NCBI RefSeq assembly: GCF_023374055.1 | Contig: NZ_JAMBEP010000001.1 | Location: 1,550,001-1,614,000 of the forward strand | Direction of reading: 5' to 3' | Source: Luteimonas galliterrae | Lineage (GTDB): Bacteria; Pseudomonadota; Gammaproteobacteria; Xanthomonadales; Xanthomonadaceae | DNA length: 64,000 nucleotides | Part shown: one piece after another, positions 27,488 to 36,880 of the stretch | Numbering within the stretch: position 1 is the stretch's first letter | How the letters are laid out: each line of letters starts with the position of its first letter | The notes under the pieces: generated by a model | Told to the model about the DNA's origin: nothing | The model's database searches: none | Seen by the model: only the letters and a program-made list of their open reading frames with translations | Made by a program: the position numbers and the translations under genes

Positions 27488-28042
27488 ATGGGCAACCGCC
27501 TCAGCAAGATCTATACCCGCACCGGCGACGACGGCAGCACCGGCCTGGGCGACGGCACGCGCGTAGCCAAAGATTCGGCGCGCGTGGCCGCGTACGGCAC
27601 CGTCGACGAAGCCAATTCGGCGATCGGCGTGCTGCTGGCCGCCGGGTTGGACGAAGGGATCCGCGATCTGCTCACCACCGTGCAGCATCAGCTGTTCGAT
27701 CTGGGCGGCGAGTTGTGCATCCCCGGCCACGCCGCGATCTTCGATGCCGACATCGACGCGCTGGAACGCCAATTGGACGGCTACAACGAACCGCTGCCGC
27801 CGCTGAAGGATTTCATCCTGCCCGGCGGCGGCGAAGCCGCGGCGCGTTGCCACCTGGCGCGCACCATCGTGCGCCGCGCCGAACGCGAGACGGTGGCGTT
27901 GTCGCGCCAAGAACCGGTGCGTCCCGAAGCGATCCGCTATCTCAACCGGCTGTCGGATCTGCTGTTCGTGCTGGCGCGCGTGCTGGCGCGTGCGGATGGC
28001 CATGGCGAAGTGCTGTGGAAGCACGAGCGCCGCAAGCGCTGA
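27488..28042 (+). CDS. Cob(I)alamin adenosyltransferase, PduO type
   Basis: A 184-residue enzyme that transfers the 5'-deoxyadenosyl group of ATP to cob(I)alamin, making coenzyme B12. The N-terminal ATP-binding motif KIYTRTGDDGSTGLGDGTRV is diagnostic for PduO-type enzymes, and the C-terminal RRAERETVAL and YLNRLSDLLFVLAR complete the family signature. It lies between the BtuM-like transporter and an HDAC-family gene with gaps of six and four bases, so all three are one transcript; uptake followed by adenosylation is the obvious pathway. Confidence 0.94.
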   Translation: MGNRLSKIYTRTGDDGSTGLGDGTRVAKDSARVAAYGTVDEANSAIGVLLAAGLDEGIRDLLTTVQHQLFDLGGELCIPGHAAIFDADIDALERQLDGYNEPLPPLKDFILPGGGEAAARCHLARTIVRRAERETVALSRQEPVRPEAIRYLNRLSDLLFVLARVLARADGHGEVLWKHERRKR

Positions 28043-28046
28043 AGCG

Positions 28047-28982
28047 ATGAGCGCCGGCATCCCCGTCTTCTTCACCCACTCGGCCTGCTTCGCGCACGAC
28101 ACTGGGCCGGGCCATCCGGAATGCCCTGAACGCCTGGGCGCGGTGATCGACGGCCTGCGCACCGCCTTCGAAACCGCTCAATGGCAGGAAGCGCCGCGCG
28201 CCAGCCGCGGCCAGCTGCTGCACGCGCACGACGCTTCGTTGCTGGATACCGTGCTGGAAACGCGTCCGGAAGGACGGATCATGCTCGACCCCGACACGGT
28301 GCTTTCGCCCGCTTCGGCCGAAGCGGCGCTGCGCGCCGCGGGGGCCGGCGTCGCCGCGGTCGATGCGGTGCTCGGCGGCGAGACACGAACCGCGTTCTGC
28401 GCGGTGCGGCCGCCCGGCCACCACGCCACCGGCGACACGGCGATGGGTTTCTGCCTGTTCAATTCGATCGCGGTCGCGGCGCGCCATGCGTTGGACAAGC
28501 ACGGCCTGGCGCGCGTGGCGATCGTCGATTTCGACGTGCACCACGGCAATGGCACTCAAGCCATTTTCGAAGCGGATCCGCGCGCGCTCTACCTCAGTTC
28601 GCACCAGTTTCCGCTGTACCCAGACACCGGCCGCGACGACGAACGCGGTGCCGGCAACATCGTCAACGCACCGCTTCCGCCCGGCGCGTCGGGTGCGGAG
28701 TTCCGTGCGATCTGGAGCGAAAAACTGCTGCCGGCCCTGGACGCCTTCCGCCCGCAACTGATCCTGGTCTCGGCCGGATTCGATGCGCATTGGCGCGATC
28801 CATTGGCGCAATTGCGCTTGGCCGAAGACGACTACGCCTGGATCACGGAACAATTGGTGCTGCTAGCCGATCGCCATGCGCAAGGCCGGATCGTGTCGAT
28901 GCTGGAAGGCGGCTACGACCTGCAGGCCTTGCGCGAGTGCAGCGTGGCCCACGTGCGCGCGCTGATGCGCTGGCCTTCGTAG
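28047..28982 (+). CDS. Histone deacetylase family protein (AcuC/acetylpolyamine amidohydrolase-like)
   Basis: A 311-residue zinc amidohydrolase. Visible active-site elements are RPPGHHATGDTAMGFCLFN (tandem His), VDFDVHHGNGTQAIF (Asp and His zinc ligands), SAGFDAHWRDPL (second Asp ligand) and the GGYDL loop near the C-terminus. Bacterial members deacetylate lysines, acetylpolyamines or other small acetamides; the substrate here is unknown. It begins four bases after the adenosyltransferase gene, so it is co-transcribed with B12 genes, although a functional link is not evident. Repeat copy C begins directly downstream. Confidence 0.9.
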   Translation: MSAGIPVFFTHSACFAHDTGPGHPECPERLGAVIDGLRTAFETAQWQEAPRASRGQLLHAHDASLLDTVLETRPEGRIMLDPDTVLSPASAEAALRAAGAGVAAVDAVLGGETRTAFCAVRPPGHHATGDTAMGFCLFNSIAVAARHALDKHGLARVAIVDFDVHHGNGTQAIFEADPRALYLSSHQFPLYPDTGRDDERGAGNIVNAPLPPGASGAEFRAIWSEKLLPALDAFRPQLILVSAGFDAHWRDPLAQLRLAEDDYAWITEQLVLLADRHAQGRIVSMLEGGYDLQALRECSVAHVRALMRWPS

Positions 28983-28989
28983 AACGGTT

Positions 28990-29705
28990 CGCTTCCCCTC
29001 CATCTTGCCCAGACTTTCGTGGAGCGGAGCTCGACCGCTGCCCTTGCTCCGGCTTTGTAGAGCGAGCTTGCACCGCTGCTCTTCGCTCTTAGGCCGTTCG
29101 CTCTTTAAGCCGTCATCCCAGCGAACGCTGGGACCCATCTTGCTCTGGCGCTTGCCCCTAAGCCGTCATCCCGGCGAAGGCCGGGATCCAGGCCCGCGTC
29201 CTCGCCGCTTGCGCTGCGGCTCGCGCCATGGACAAAAGCTTCCGGCTGCGCCGGGTCACTTTCTTTGTTGGCCCAAAGAAAGTAACCCAAGAAAGGGCCT
29301 GAACTGCGGTGCGATGCGTCGTGCCTGAAAGTCCGCCAGCGACCCTGCTTTCGTCGCAGGTGACCTTCTTACGCAGGTACTAGATTTTGATTCGCAGCCT
29401 ATGGGTGACGTGGCTTTTGCGGATTTGCGCTAAGGAGGCGTTCTGATCGATCGCCCCGAATCTGAATGTCGAAGCGACGGAGGAATCCCGAGGGCTGGCG
29501 AGCGGTGGCCAAGAATACGGGGGAGCCCCATCGCCGGGATCCCTTCCAAAGGCCCTTTTTCTTTGGTTACTGTTCTTTTTGGGCCCCACAAAAAGAAAGT
29601 CACTCGGCCGCGGTTTTAGCGGACGAAACCCCGGCCTGAAAGGCCGGCAGGTCGCGACAAACCCAACAGCAAAGGCAGCGGAGCAAGCTCCGCCCTACAC
29701 AGAGC
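28990..29705 (+). repeat. Long composite intergenic repeat, copy C
   Basis: No gene is seen. The order follows copy B, with degenerate GTAGAGCG palindromes near 29030-29085, only one or two 15-base units near 29086-29112, palindromes near 29118 and 29172, hairpin 1 at 29253-29288, the CTTCTTACGCAGGTACTAG block near 29366-29384, hairpin 2 at about 29565-29604, and CGGTTTTAGCGG with a GGCAGCGGAGCAAGCTCCG end near 29676. It starts just after the HDAC-family stop codon and is in the same direction as that gene and as lptD. Confidence 0.88.
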
Positions 29706-30072
29706 AAGTGCGAATCTCCCCCGGGCCCTCTTTTTCAAAGAAGGGAGACAAGCAAAGGCACTGGATCCCTCGCCTTCGCTACATGGCGGCTTGAGGGCAA
29801 TGGCAGCGGGGTAAGCCCCTCTTTACAAAGCGGAGCACTGGATTTCCGCCTGTGCGGAGATGACGTCTTTAAGGGCAAAAAGCGGTGGAGCGGAGCAGAT
29901 CTGCAAAGCGCTGCGGAATACTGGCCCGCTCGCCTGCCACCACAGGCGGGCCTGGACCGCCTCATCGCCAGGGCCACGCCCCCGCCTCGACCTGAACAAC
30001 AAAAAGGCGCTCGCGTTGCCGGGTCGCATGGGATACGGCAAGCTAGCCGCCGATTCCGTTCCGGATTGCCGC
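29706..30072 (+). other. Gene-free leader between repeat C and lptD
   Basis: A 367-base stretch without a convincing gene. It holds degraded pieces of the surrounding repeat families (CCCTCTTTTTCAAAGAAGGG near 29728, CTGGATTTCCGCC..GGAGATGACG near 29839) and an imperfect stem GCCCGCTCGCCTG / CAGGCGGGC near 29930-29956. No convincing sigma-70 or RpoE promoter was picked out, although the lptD promoter should lie here. An in-frame ATG at 30028 could extend lptD by 15 residues. Confidence 0.5.
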
Positions 30073-32439
30073 GTGCGCCCTGTTTTCCGCCTGCTGCCGC
30101 TGCCCTTGTGCATCGCTATCTCGCTGACCGCGCAGGCGGCGGAACCGCCCCCGAACTGGGGGCTTTGCCCGGTGGACGACGCCATCCCCCCTTTCGAAGG
30201 CGCGCCCAAGCCGGCCAACGGCGCGATCGCCGCGCCGCGCAGCCAGCAACCCACCGATATCGAAGGCGACACCCTGGGCGGGGTCAAGGACCAGTCGATC
30301 GAGTACCAGGGCAACGTGGCGCTGACCCGCGGCGACCAGTTCATCGGTACCGACAAGCTGACCTATAACGAAGACACCGAAACCTACGTTGCAGAAGGCA
30401 ACGTCCGCTACCAGGACAGCGGCATGCGCGTGGTTGCCGACCGCGCGGAAGGCAACCAGGCCAAGGACCAGCACAAGATCGAAGACGTGCGCTATCAGCT
30501 GGTGGAGCGGCGCGGCAACGGCGCCGCGGAATCCATCCAGCTCGACGGTTCCAAGGGCGGCATGCGGCGCTCGACCTACACCACCTGCCCGCCCGGCGAC
30601 AAGCGCTGGGAACTGCGCGCGCAGCGGATCGACGTCGACACCGAAAAAGGCATGGGCGTGGCGCGCAACGCGACGCTGCACATCGGCAAGGTGCCCGTGC
30701 TGTACGTGCCCTGGTTCATGTTCCCGATCGACGACACGCGCCGCACCGGCCTGTTGTATCCGTCGATCTCCAACTCGGACCGCAACGGTTTCGACTACCG
30801 TCAGCCGATCTACCTGAACCTGGCGCCGAACTACGACGCCACCCTCAACCCGCGCATCATGACCAACCGCGGCGCATCGCTGGGCGCCGAGTTTCGCTAC
30901 CTCAATCCCCGCGGCCGAGGCACGATCGCCGGCATGTACATGCCCGACGACGACCTGCGCGAACGCGACCGCGGACATTTCATTTTCAACGCCTACCAGA
31001 ACTTGAGCCGGCATTGGCAGGCGCGCAGCGGCTTGGTCTGGATCAGCGATCCGCGTTATTTCGAGGACTTCAGCAACAGCATCAACGGCGTTTCGATCAC
31101 CACGGCGGTTAGTACCGTCGGCTTGTACGGGCGCGGCAGATACTGGGGCAGCTCGTTGACCGCCAACCACTACCAGCTGGCCGACCCTAACCTGACCAAA
31201 GCCAACCTGCCCTTCAGCGCCAAGCCACGCGGCGCCTTCGTCTGGGAACGGCCTTTGACGAACTGGTTTACGGCCGGCATCGAATCGGAAGTGGTGCGCT
31301 ACCAGAAAGACGACGCCGTAATCTCCGGCATCCGCCGCGAATTCCCCGGCGGCTCGCGACTGGACCTGAAGCCTTACGTCAGCATGCCGCTGGAAGGCGC
31401 GAGCTGGTTCCTGAGGCCCACCGCGGCCTGGCGATACACGCAATACCAGTTGGACGATGGGCTGGGCGCGATCGTGGGCGACGACAGCCCCACCCGCAGC
31501 CTGCCGATCGTCAGCGTCGATAGCGGCCTGTTCTTCGACCGCAGCTTCCGCTGGCGCGACCGGGACTATCTGCAAACGCTGGAACCGCGCATCTTCTATC
31601 TCAACGTACCCTACCGCGACCAGTCGCGGTTGCCGGCGTTCGATACGCGGCCGCTCACATTCAGCTGGGGCCAGCTTTTCCGCGACAACCGCTACTCCGG
31701 CGCCGACCGCCAAGCCGACGCCAACCAACTCACGATGGCCATCAGCAGCCGCATGATCCGCGGTTCCGACGGACACGAAAAATTCTCCGTGAGCCTGGGG
31801 CAGATCCGCTATTTCGAGGATTCGCGCGTTACGCTTCCCGGCGAAATCGCAGTGAAGCAAGGCAAGTCCTCATGGGTGGCCGACGCGAACTGGTCGCCCA
31901 GCGACCGCTGGACCATCGGCGCTTCGTACCAGTGGGATTCGCGGCTGCGCCGCGAGGATCTGGCCAGCCTCCGCGCCAGATACCTGTTGAAGGACGACGG
32001 CATCATCAATTTCGCCTACCGTTACCGGCGCAATCTGAACTTCCGCTCCAACCTGCCGGTCACCGTCAACAACAGCCCCGATTTGCTCGAGCAAGTCGAC
32101 CTTTCCTTCCTTTACCCGATCAATCCGAAATGGAGCGTGGTCGGCCGTTATTACTACTCGCTGTTCGACCACAAGGAACTGGAAACGATCGCAGGCGTGC
32201 AATGGGAGAGCTGCTGCGTGGCCGCGCGGCTGATGGCGCGGCGCTACGTCGAAAACAGCGAAGGCGACCTGAACAGCGGCATCCTTTTCGAAATCGAACT
32301 GAAAGGCCTCGGCTCGGCGGGCCAGGATACGAGACGCACCTTGCGCCGTGCTATTCTGGGCTATTACCGGGACGACCTTTATCTTGTGCCGCCCGAGACC
32401 GCAACGGGCCAGAAAGCCGATCCGGATCCCTCATTATGA
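30073..32439 (+). CDS. lptD: LPS-assembly outer-membrane protein LptD
   Basis: A 788-residue outer-membrane beta barrel that, with LptE, inserts lipopolysaccharide into the outer leaflet. A signal peptide (RPVFRLLPLPLCIAISLTAQA) precedes the OstA/LptA-like beta-taco domain (IEYQGNVALTRGDQFIGTDKL, TYVAEGNVRYQDSG) and the long C-terminal barrel. Cysteines are in WGLCPVD, YTTCPPGDKRWELRA and WESCCVAARLMARRY, as needed for the inter-domain disulfides. The GTG start at 30073 is preferred because it gives a normal signal peptide; ATG 30028 is the alternative. First gene of the lptD-surA-pdxA-rsmA-apaG-apaH operon. Confidence 0.93.
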   Translation: MRPVFRLLPLPLCIAISLTAQAAEPPPNWGLCPVDDAIPPFEGAPKPANGAIAAPRSQQPTDIEGDTLGGVKDQSIEYQGNVALTRGDQFIGTDKLTYNEDTETYVAEGNVRYQDSGMRVVADRAEGNQAKDQHKIEDVRYQLVERRGNGAAESIQLDGSKGGMRRSTYTTCPPGDKRWELRAQRIDVDTEKGMGVARNATLHIGKVPVLYVPWFMFPIDDTRRTGLLYPSISNSDRNGFDYRQPIYLNLAPNYDATLNPRIMTNRGASLGAEFRYLNPRGRGTIAGMYMPDDDLRERDRGHFIFNAYQNLSRHWQARSGLVWISDPRYFEDFSNSINGVSITTAVSTVGLYGRGRYWGSSLTANHYQLADPNLTKANLPFSAKPRGAFVWERPLTNWFTAGIESEVVRYQKDDAVISGIRREFPGGSRLDLKPYVSMPLEGASWFLRPTAAWRYTQYQLDDGLGAIVGDDSPTRSLPIVSVDSGLFFDRSFRWRDRDYLQTLEPRIFYLNVPYRDQSRLPAFDTRPLTFSWGQLFRDNRYSGADRQADANQLTMAISSRMIRGSDGHEKFSVSLGQIRYFEDSRVTLPGEIAVKQGKSSWVADANWSPSDRWTIGASYQWDSRLRREDLASLRARYLLKDDGIINFAYRYRRNLNFRSNLPVTVNNSPDLLEQVDLSFLYPINPKWSVVGRYYYSLFDHKELETIAGVQWESCCVAARLMARRYVENSEGDLNSGILFEIELKGLGSAGQDTRRTLRRAILGYYRDDLYLVPPETATGQKADPDPSL

Positions 32440-33848
32440 TGAAGAAACTCCTGTTGTCCGCGCTCGCATCCGCAGCGCTCGCCGCTACCCTGACCGCTCA
32501 CGCTCAGACCGCAGAACCGATCGACCGCATCGCGGCGGTGGTCGAGGAAGACGTGATCCTGCAAAGCGAACTGGACCGCGCCATGCGCAACGTCCTGGCG
32601 CAATACGCCAACCGCCAGGACCAGCTGCCGCCGCGCGACGTACTCGAAAAACAGGTGCTCGAACGCCTGATCCTGGTGCGCCTGCAGGTGGAACGCGCCG
32701 AACGCAGCGGCATCCGCGTCAGCGACGACGAACTGGATCAGGCGGTCAACGGCGTCGCCAGCCAGAACGGCATCAGCCCGGACCAGCTGCGCCAGCAACT
32801 CGCCGCCGAAGGCATCGGCTTCGACGATTTCCGCGCCACGCTGCGCGACGAGATGATCACCCAGCGCATGCGGCAGAGCTTCGCGCAGGGGCGGATCAAC
32901 GTCAGCGAAGCCGAAGTGAACTCCGCGCTGGCCGCGCAGGCCAGCACCGGCACGCAGTTCCACCTGGCCCATATCCTGGTCGCCTTGCCCGACGGCGCCA
33001 CCGCCGAGCAGATCGCCACCGGCCAGAAGAAGATCGACGGCATCAAGGCCCTGATCGACAAGGGCGAGATGGATTTCGCCGCGGCCGCGGTGCGCTATTC
33101 CGACAGCCCGAACGCGCTGGAAGGCGGCGACCTGGGCTGGCGCAGCCAGGACGAGATTCCGACCGTGTTCGCGGACCAGATCCGCAACCTGCAGCCGGGC
33201 CAGATCATCGGGCCGCTGCGCGGGCCGAGCGGTTTCCAGTTGGTACGGCTGGTCGAAGTGCGCGATGCCTCGCAAGCGGCGCCGGGCACGGTGACCCAAT
33301 ACGAAGCGCGCCACATCCTGATCCGCAGCGATAACGAAGCGACCGACGCGCAGGCCAAGGCCAAGGCCGAAACCCTGCGCGCGCGCATCGCCGGCGGCGC
33401 CGATTTCGCTACTGTGGCCAAGGAAAGTTCGGAAGACCAGAACACCAAGGACAAGGGCGGCGACCTGGGCTGGTTCGCGCAGGACGCTTTCGGCCCCGAA
33501 TTCGGTTCGCAGATTGCGGGCCTTCGCGACGGCCAGGTGTCGGCGGTGTTCAAGACTTCGGCGGGTTGGCATATCGTGCAGCGCGTCGCCACCCGCCAGA
33601 CCAGCGCCAGCACCGACGACACGCGTCGCGCGCAGGTGCGCGAGACGATCGGCCGCCGCAAGCTGGAAGACGAGTACAACCGCTACCTGCGCGAAATGCG
33701 CGGCGAAGCTTACGTCGATATCCGCAGCGGCGCCGCGGCCGGCCAGACGACGCAACCCGTCACGCCGACCGCACCGGTCGAAGAGACGCGCGAACAGCGC
33801 AAGCAGCGCGCGCAGAACGCGATCCTGCCCGACGCCAGCCAACGCTGA
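32436..33848 (+). CDS. surA: Periplasmic peptidyl-prolyl isomerase and OMP chaperone SurA
   Basis: A 470-residue periplasmic chaperone that escorts beta-barrel proteins, LptD among them, to the Bam complex. Signal peptide KKLLLSALASAALAATLTAHA; SurA-N helical domain from IDRIAAVVEEDVILQSELDR; two parvulin domains near residues 172-272 (FHLAHILVALPDGAT, DLGWRSQDEIP) and 284-385 (YEARHILIRSDNEAT, KGGDLGWFAQDAF). The ATG at 32436 overlaps the lptD stop as ATGA; a second Met follows directly. The C-terminus carries a Thr/Pro/Gln-rich tail. Confidence 0.95.
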   Translation: MMKKLLLSALASAALAATLTAHAQTAEPIDRIAAVVEEDVILQSELDRAMRNVLAQYANRQDQLPPRDVLEKQVLERLILVRLQVERAERSGIRVSDDELDQAVNGVASQNGISPDQLRQQLAAEGIGFDDFRATLRDEMITQRMRQSFAQGRINVSEAEVNSALAAQASTGTQFHLAHILVALPDGATAEQIATGQKKIDGIKALIDKGEMDFAAAAVRYSDSPNALEGGDLGWRSQDEIPTVFADQIRNLQPGQIIGPLRGPSGFQLVRLVEVRDASQAAPGTVTQYEARHILIRSDNEATDAQAKAKAETLRARIAGGADFATVAKESSEDQNTKDKGGDLGWFAQDAFGPEFGSQIAGLRDGQVSAVFKTSAGWHIVQRVATRQTSASTDDTRRAQVRETIGRRKLEDEYNRYLREMRGEAYVDIRSGAAAGQTTQPVTPTAPVEETREQRKQRAQNAILPDASQR

Positions 33849-33849
33849 C

Positions 33850-34827
33850 ATGCGCCCGCGGCTTGCCCTCGTCGCGGGCGAGCCGGCCGGGGTCGGCCCC
33901 GAGCTTTGCGTGCGCCTGGCGCAGCAGCGGCGCGACGATTGCCGGATCACCGTTTTCGCCGATGCCGACACACTGACTGCGGCAGCCGCCGCCTTGTCGT
34001 TGCCGCTGCGCCTGCTGCATCGCGATGCCGCCGTCGAGCGCCCCGGCGATATCGTGCTGTACCCATTCTCCAACGCCGCTCCCGCCCGCTTCGGCGAACC
34101 CGATCCGCGCAATGCGCGAGCAGTGATCGGCGCCCTGCTTTCCGCTGCAGGCGGTTGCCTGCGCGGCGATTTCGACGGCCTGGTCACCGGGCCCGTGCAC
34201 AAAGCCACGATCAACGCCGGCGGCATCGCCTACACCGGCACTACCGAATTGCTGGCGACGCAAGCAGGCTGCGAAGTGGTGATGATGCTCGCCAACGACA
34301 CCGCGCGCGTGGCGCTGGCGACCACGCACCTGCCGCTGCGCTCGGTGGCCGATGCGATCACCCGCGATAGCCTGATCCGCCAGCTGCGTATCATGCATGC
34401 CGCGTTGCGCGACGATTTCGACATCGCGACGCCGACCATCGCCGTGCTCGGCCTCAACCCGCATGCCGGCGAAGCCGGCCATCTGGGACGCGAAGAAATC
34501 GATGTGATCGTGCCCGCCCTGGACGCGCTGCGCGCGGAGGGCCTGCAGCTGATCGGCCCATTGCCCGCCGATACCGCCTTCCTGCCGACCAAGCTGGCCG
34601 GCTTCGACGCGGTGTTGGCCATGTACCACGACCAGGGCCTGCCGGTGCTGAAGTACAGCGGCTTCGAGCGCGCGGTCAATCTCACCCTGGGCCTGCCCTA
34701 TCCGCGCGTCGCCGTCGATCACGGCACCGCGCTCGATTTGGCCGGCAGCGGCCGCGCCGATCCGTCGAGCCTGTTCGCGGCGGTGGAGACCTGCGCTCGA
34801 ATCGCCGGCAGCAGGCGCGCGCGATGA
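33850..34827 (+). CDS. pdxA: 4-hydroxythreonine-4-phosphate dehydrogenase PdxA
   Basis: A 325-residue metal- and NAD-dependent enzyme of pyridoxal 5'-phosphate synthesis. Recognisable parts are LVAGEPAGVGPELCVRLA at the start, GLVTGPVHKATINAGGI, TGTTELLA, GLNPHAGEAGHLGREE and the metal-site MYHDQGLPVLKYSGFERAVN. It follows surA by one base and its stop overlaps rsmA as ATGA. Length matches the family (E. coli 329). Confidence 0.95.
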   Translation: MRPRLALVAGEPAGVGPELCVRLAQQRRDDCRITVFADADTLTAAAAALSLPLRLLHRDAAVERPGDIVLYPFSNAAPARFGEPDPRNARAVIGALLSAAGGCLRGDFDGLVTGPVHKATINAGGIAYTGTTELLATQAGCEVVMMLANDTARVALATTHLPLRSVADAITRDSLIRQLRIMHAALRDDFDIATPTIAVLGLNPHAGEAGHLGREEIDVIVPALDALRAEGLQLIGPLPADTAFLPTKLAGFDAVLAMYHDQGLPVLKYSGFERAVNLTLGLPYPRVAVDHGTALDLAGSGRADPSSLFAAVETCARIAGSRRAR

Positions 34828-35609
34828 CGCATTTCAGCGAGCCGCCCAAGAAATCGCTGGGCCAGCACTTCCTGCACGAGCGCGGCGTGATCGACAAGAT
34901 CATCCTGGCGATCGATCCGCGGCCCGGCGACCGCATCGTCGAGATCGGCCCCGGCCAGGGCGCGCTGACCCTGCCGTTGCTGGCGCGCCACGGCGCGCTG
35001 ACCGCGATCGAGTTCGACCGCGACTTGCTGGTGCCGCTGGCCGCTGCGGCGAGCGACGTCGGCCGGCTGACCCTGGTCTCGGCCGATGCGTTGAACGTCG
35101 ACCTGACCGCGCTGGCGCAAGGCGAACCGATCCGGCTGGTCGGTAACCTGCCCTACAACGTCTCCTCGCCGATCCTGTTCCATGCGCTCGATCACGCGGC
35201 GGCGATCCGCGACATGCACTTCATGCTGCAGAAGGAAGTCGTCGACCGCATGGCCGCCGCACCCGGCAGCAAGGTCTACGGCCGGCTGAGCGTGATGCTG
35301 CAGGCCTATTGCCGCGTAACGCCGCTGTTCAAGGTGCCGCCGGGCGCATTCCGGCCGCCGCCGAAGGTGGATTCGGCCGTCGTGCGGTTGGTACCGCGCG
35401 CCGAGGCCGAGATCGGCATCGCCGACCGCGCTCGTTTCGCCGCCGTGGTGCGCGCCGCCTTCGGCCAACGCCGCAAGACCTTGCGCAATGCGCTTAACGG
35501 CGTGGCCGATGCCGCGGCGATCGAAGCCGCGGGCCTGGAACCGGGGCTGCGCGCCGAACAGGTCGACGTCGCCGGCTTCGTCCGTCTCGCCAATCTGCCG
35601 ACCGCATAG
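34824..35609 (+). CDS. rsmA: 16S rRNA dimethyladenosine transferase RsmA (KsgA)
   Basis: A 261-residue SAM-dependent enzyme that dimethylates A1518 and A1519 near the 3' end of 16S rRNA, a late checkpoint of 30S assembly. Motifs: [18 protein letters not shown], the SAM site [15 protein letters not shown], catalytic [12 protein letters not shown] and [14 protein letters not shown]. The start overlaps the pdxA stop. Usual position in the operon before apaG. Confidence 0.96.
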   Translation: MTHFSEPPKKSLGQHFLHERGVIDKIILAIDPRPGDRIVEIGPGQGALTLPLLARHGALTAIEFDRDLLVPLAAAASDVGRLTLVSADALNVDLTALAQGEPIRLVGNLPYNVSSPILFHALDHAAAIRDMHFMLQKEVVDRMAAAPGSKVYGRLSVMLQAYCRVTPLFKVPPGAFRPPPKVDSAVVRLVPRAEAEIGIADRARFAAVVRAAFGQRRKTLRNALNGVADAAAIEAAGLEPGLRAEQVDVAGFVRLANLPTA

Positions 35610-35644
35610 TCCAGGCGTTCACGCCGCTCGCTTACACTGTCGGC

Positions 35645-36025
35645 ATGGACAACACCGACTACGCCTTCGACATCGACGTCGCGACGCGCTACCTGGACGA
35701 CCAATCCGCGCCCGACGAGGGCCGCTTCGTGTTCGCCTACACCATCAGCATCCGCAATAGCGGGCGCGTGCCGGCGCGCCTGCTCGGCCGCCATTGGGTG
35801 ATCACCGACGCCAACGGCAAGATCGAAGAAGTCGAGGGCGAAGGCGTCGTCGGCGAACAGCCCTGGCTGCGGCCGGGCGAGGATTTCCAGTACACCTCGG
35901 GCACCATCCTGGAAACCAGCCTGGGCACCATGCAAGGCAGCTACGACATGCTCGCCGACGACGGCACGCGCTTCGAGGCGCCGATCCCGGCGTTCACGCT
36001 GTCGACACCGCGCACGCTTCATTAA
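35645..36025 (+). CDS. apaG: ApaG protein
   Basis: A 126-residue fibronectin-III-like beta-sandwich protein of unsettled biochemical role, possibly binding diphosphate-containing ligands. Typical segments are [40 protein letters not shown] and [20 protein letters not shown], followed by the [17 protein letters not shown] end. Six bases separate its stop region from apaH. Confidence 0.95.
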   Translation: MDNTDYAFDIDVATRYLDDQSAPDEGRFVFAYTISIRNSGRVPARLLGRHWVITDANGKIEEVEGEGVVGEQPWLRPGEDFQYTSGTILETSLGTMQGSYDMLADDGTRFEAPIPAFTLSTPRTLH

Positions 36026-36031
36026 GCCGAT

Positions 36032-36880
36032 ATGGCCGTCTGGGCAATAGGCGATCTGCAGGGCTGTTACGAACCGACGCGGCGCCTGCTCGATCGCATC
36101 CATTTCGATCCGGCGGCCGACCGGCTCTGGTTCTGCGGCGACCTGGTCAACCGCGGCGGCGAGTCGCTGGAAACCTTGCGCTTGGTGCATTCGCTGCGCG
36201 CGAACTGCGTCACCGTGCTCGGCAACCACGACCTGTCGCTGCTGGCGATCGGCGAGCGCCGTCCCGAAGAGCAACGCAAGGTCAATCCGGACCTGCAGCG
36301 CGTACTGTTCGCCGAAGATCGCGACGTGCTGCTGGACTGGCTGCGCTCGCAACCGCTGCTGCACGCCGAGCACGATCTGGGCTGGATGATGGTGCACGCC
36401 GGCCTGGCGCCCAAATGGACCGTATCGTTGGCGGAAAAGCATGCGCGCGAAGTCGAACAGCGGCTGCGCGGCGACGGCTACCGCAAGCTGCTGAAGAACA
36501 TGTACGGCGACCAGCCGTCGTGGTCGCCCAAGCTGTCCGGCGTCGAGCGCGACCGCGCCATCATCAACGTGTTCACCCGGCTGCGCTATTGCACGCCGCG
36601 CGGGCGCATCGCCTTCGACGCCAAGGGCGCACCCGGCACGCAGCCGCCGGGTCTGTATCCGTGGTACGAAGTCCCGGGACGGGCCGAGCGCACGCTGAAG
36701 ATCGTTTGCGGGCACTGGTCGACGCTGGGCCTGTTCATCGGCCACGGCGTGCATGCGCTGGACACCGGCGCGGTCTGGGGCGGCAAGCTGACCGCGCTGC
36801 AGCTGGACAGCGAGGATTTGCGCGTCGTGCAGGTGCCGGGGCGCAACGTGCCGGCGCCTTCGCCTCAGGCGCGCAAGTAA
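36032..36880 (+). CDS. apaH: Symmetrical bis(5'-nucleosyl)-tetraphosphatase ApaH
   Basis: A 282-residue metallophosphatase that cleaves Ap4A into two ADP and can decap NpnN-capped RNA. The calcineurin-like metal-binding motifs are present: IGDLQGCYEPT, FCGDLVNRGGES, VLGNHDLSLLAI and VHAGLAP. Length equals E. coli ApaH (280). It ends the six-gene operon; its last 16 bases overlap the 3' end of folA on the opposite strand. Confidence 0.96.
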   Translation: MAVWAIGDLQGCYEPTRRLLDRIHFDPAADRLWFCGDLVNRGGESLETLRLVHSLRANCVTVLGNHDLSLLAIGERRPEEQRKVNPDLQRVLFAEDRDVLLDWLRSQPLLHAEHDLGWMMVHAGLAPKWTVSLAEKHAREVEQRLRGDGYRKLLKNMYGDQPSWSPKLSGVERDRAIINVFTRLRYCTPRGRIAFDAKGAPGTQPPGLYPWYEVPGRAERTLKIVCGHWSTLGLFIGHGVHALDTGAVWGGKLTALQLDSEDLRVVQVPGRNVPAPSPQARK

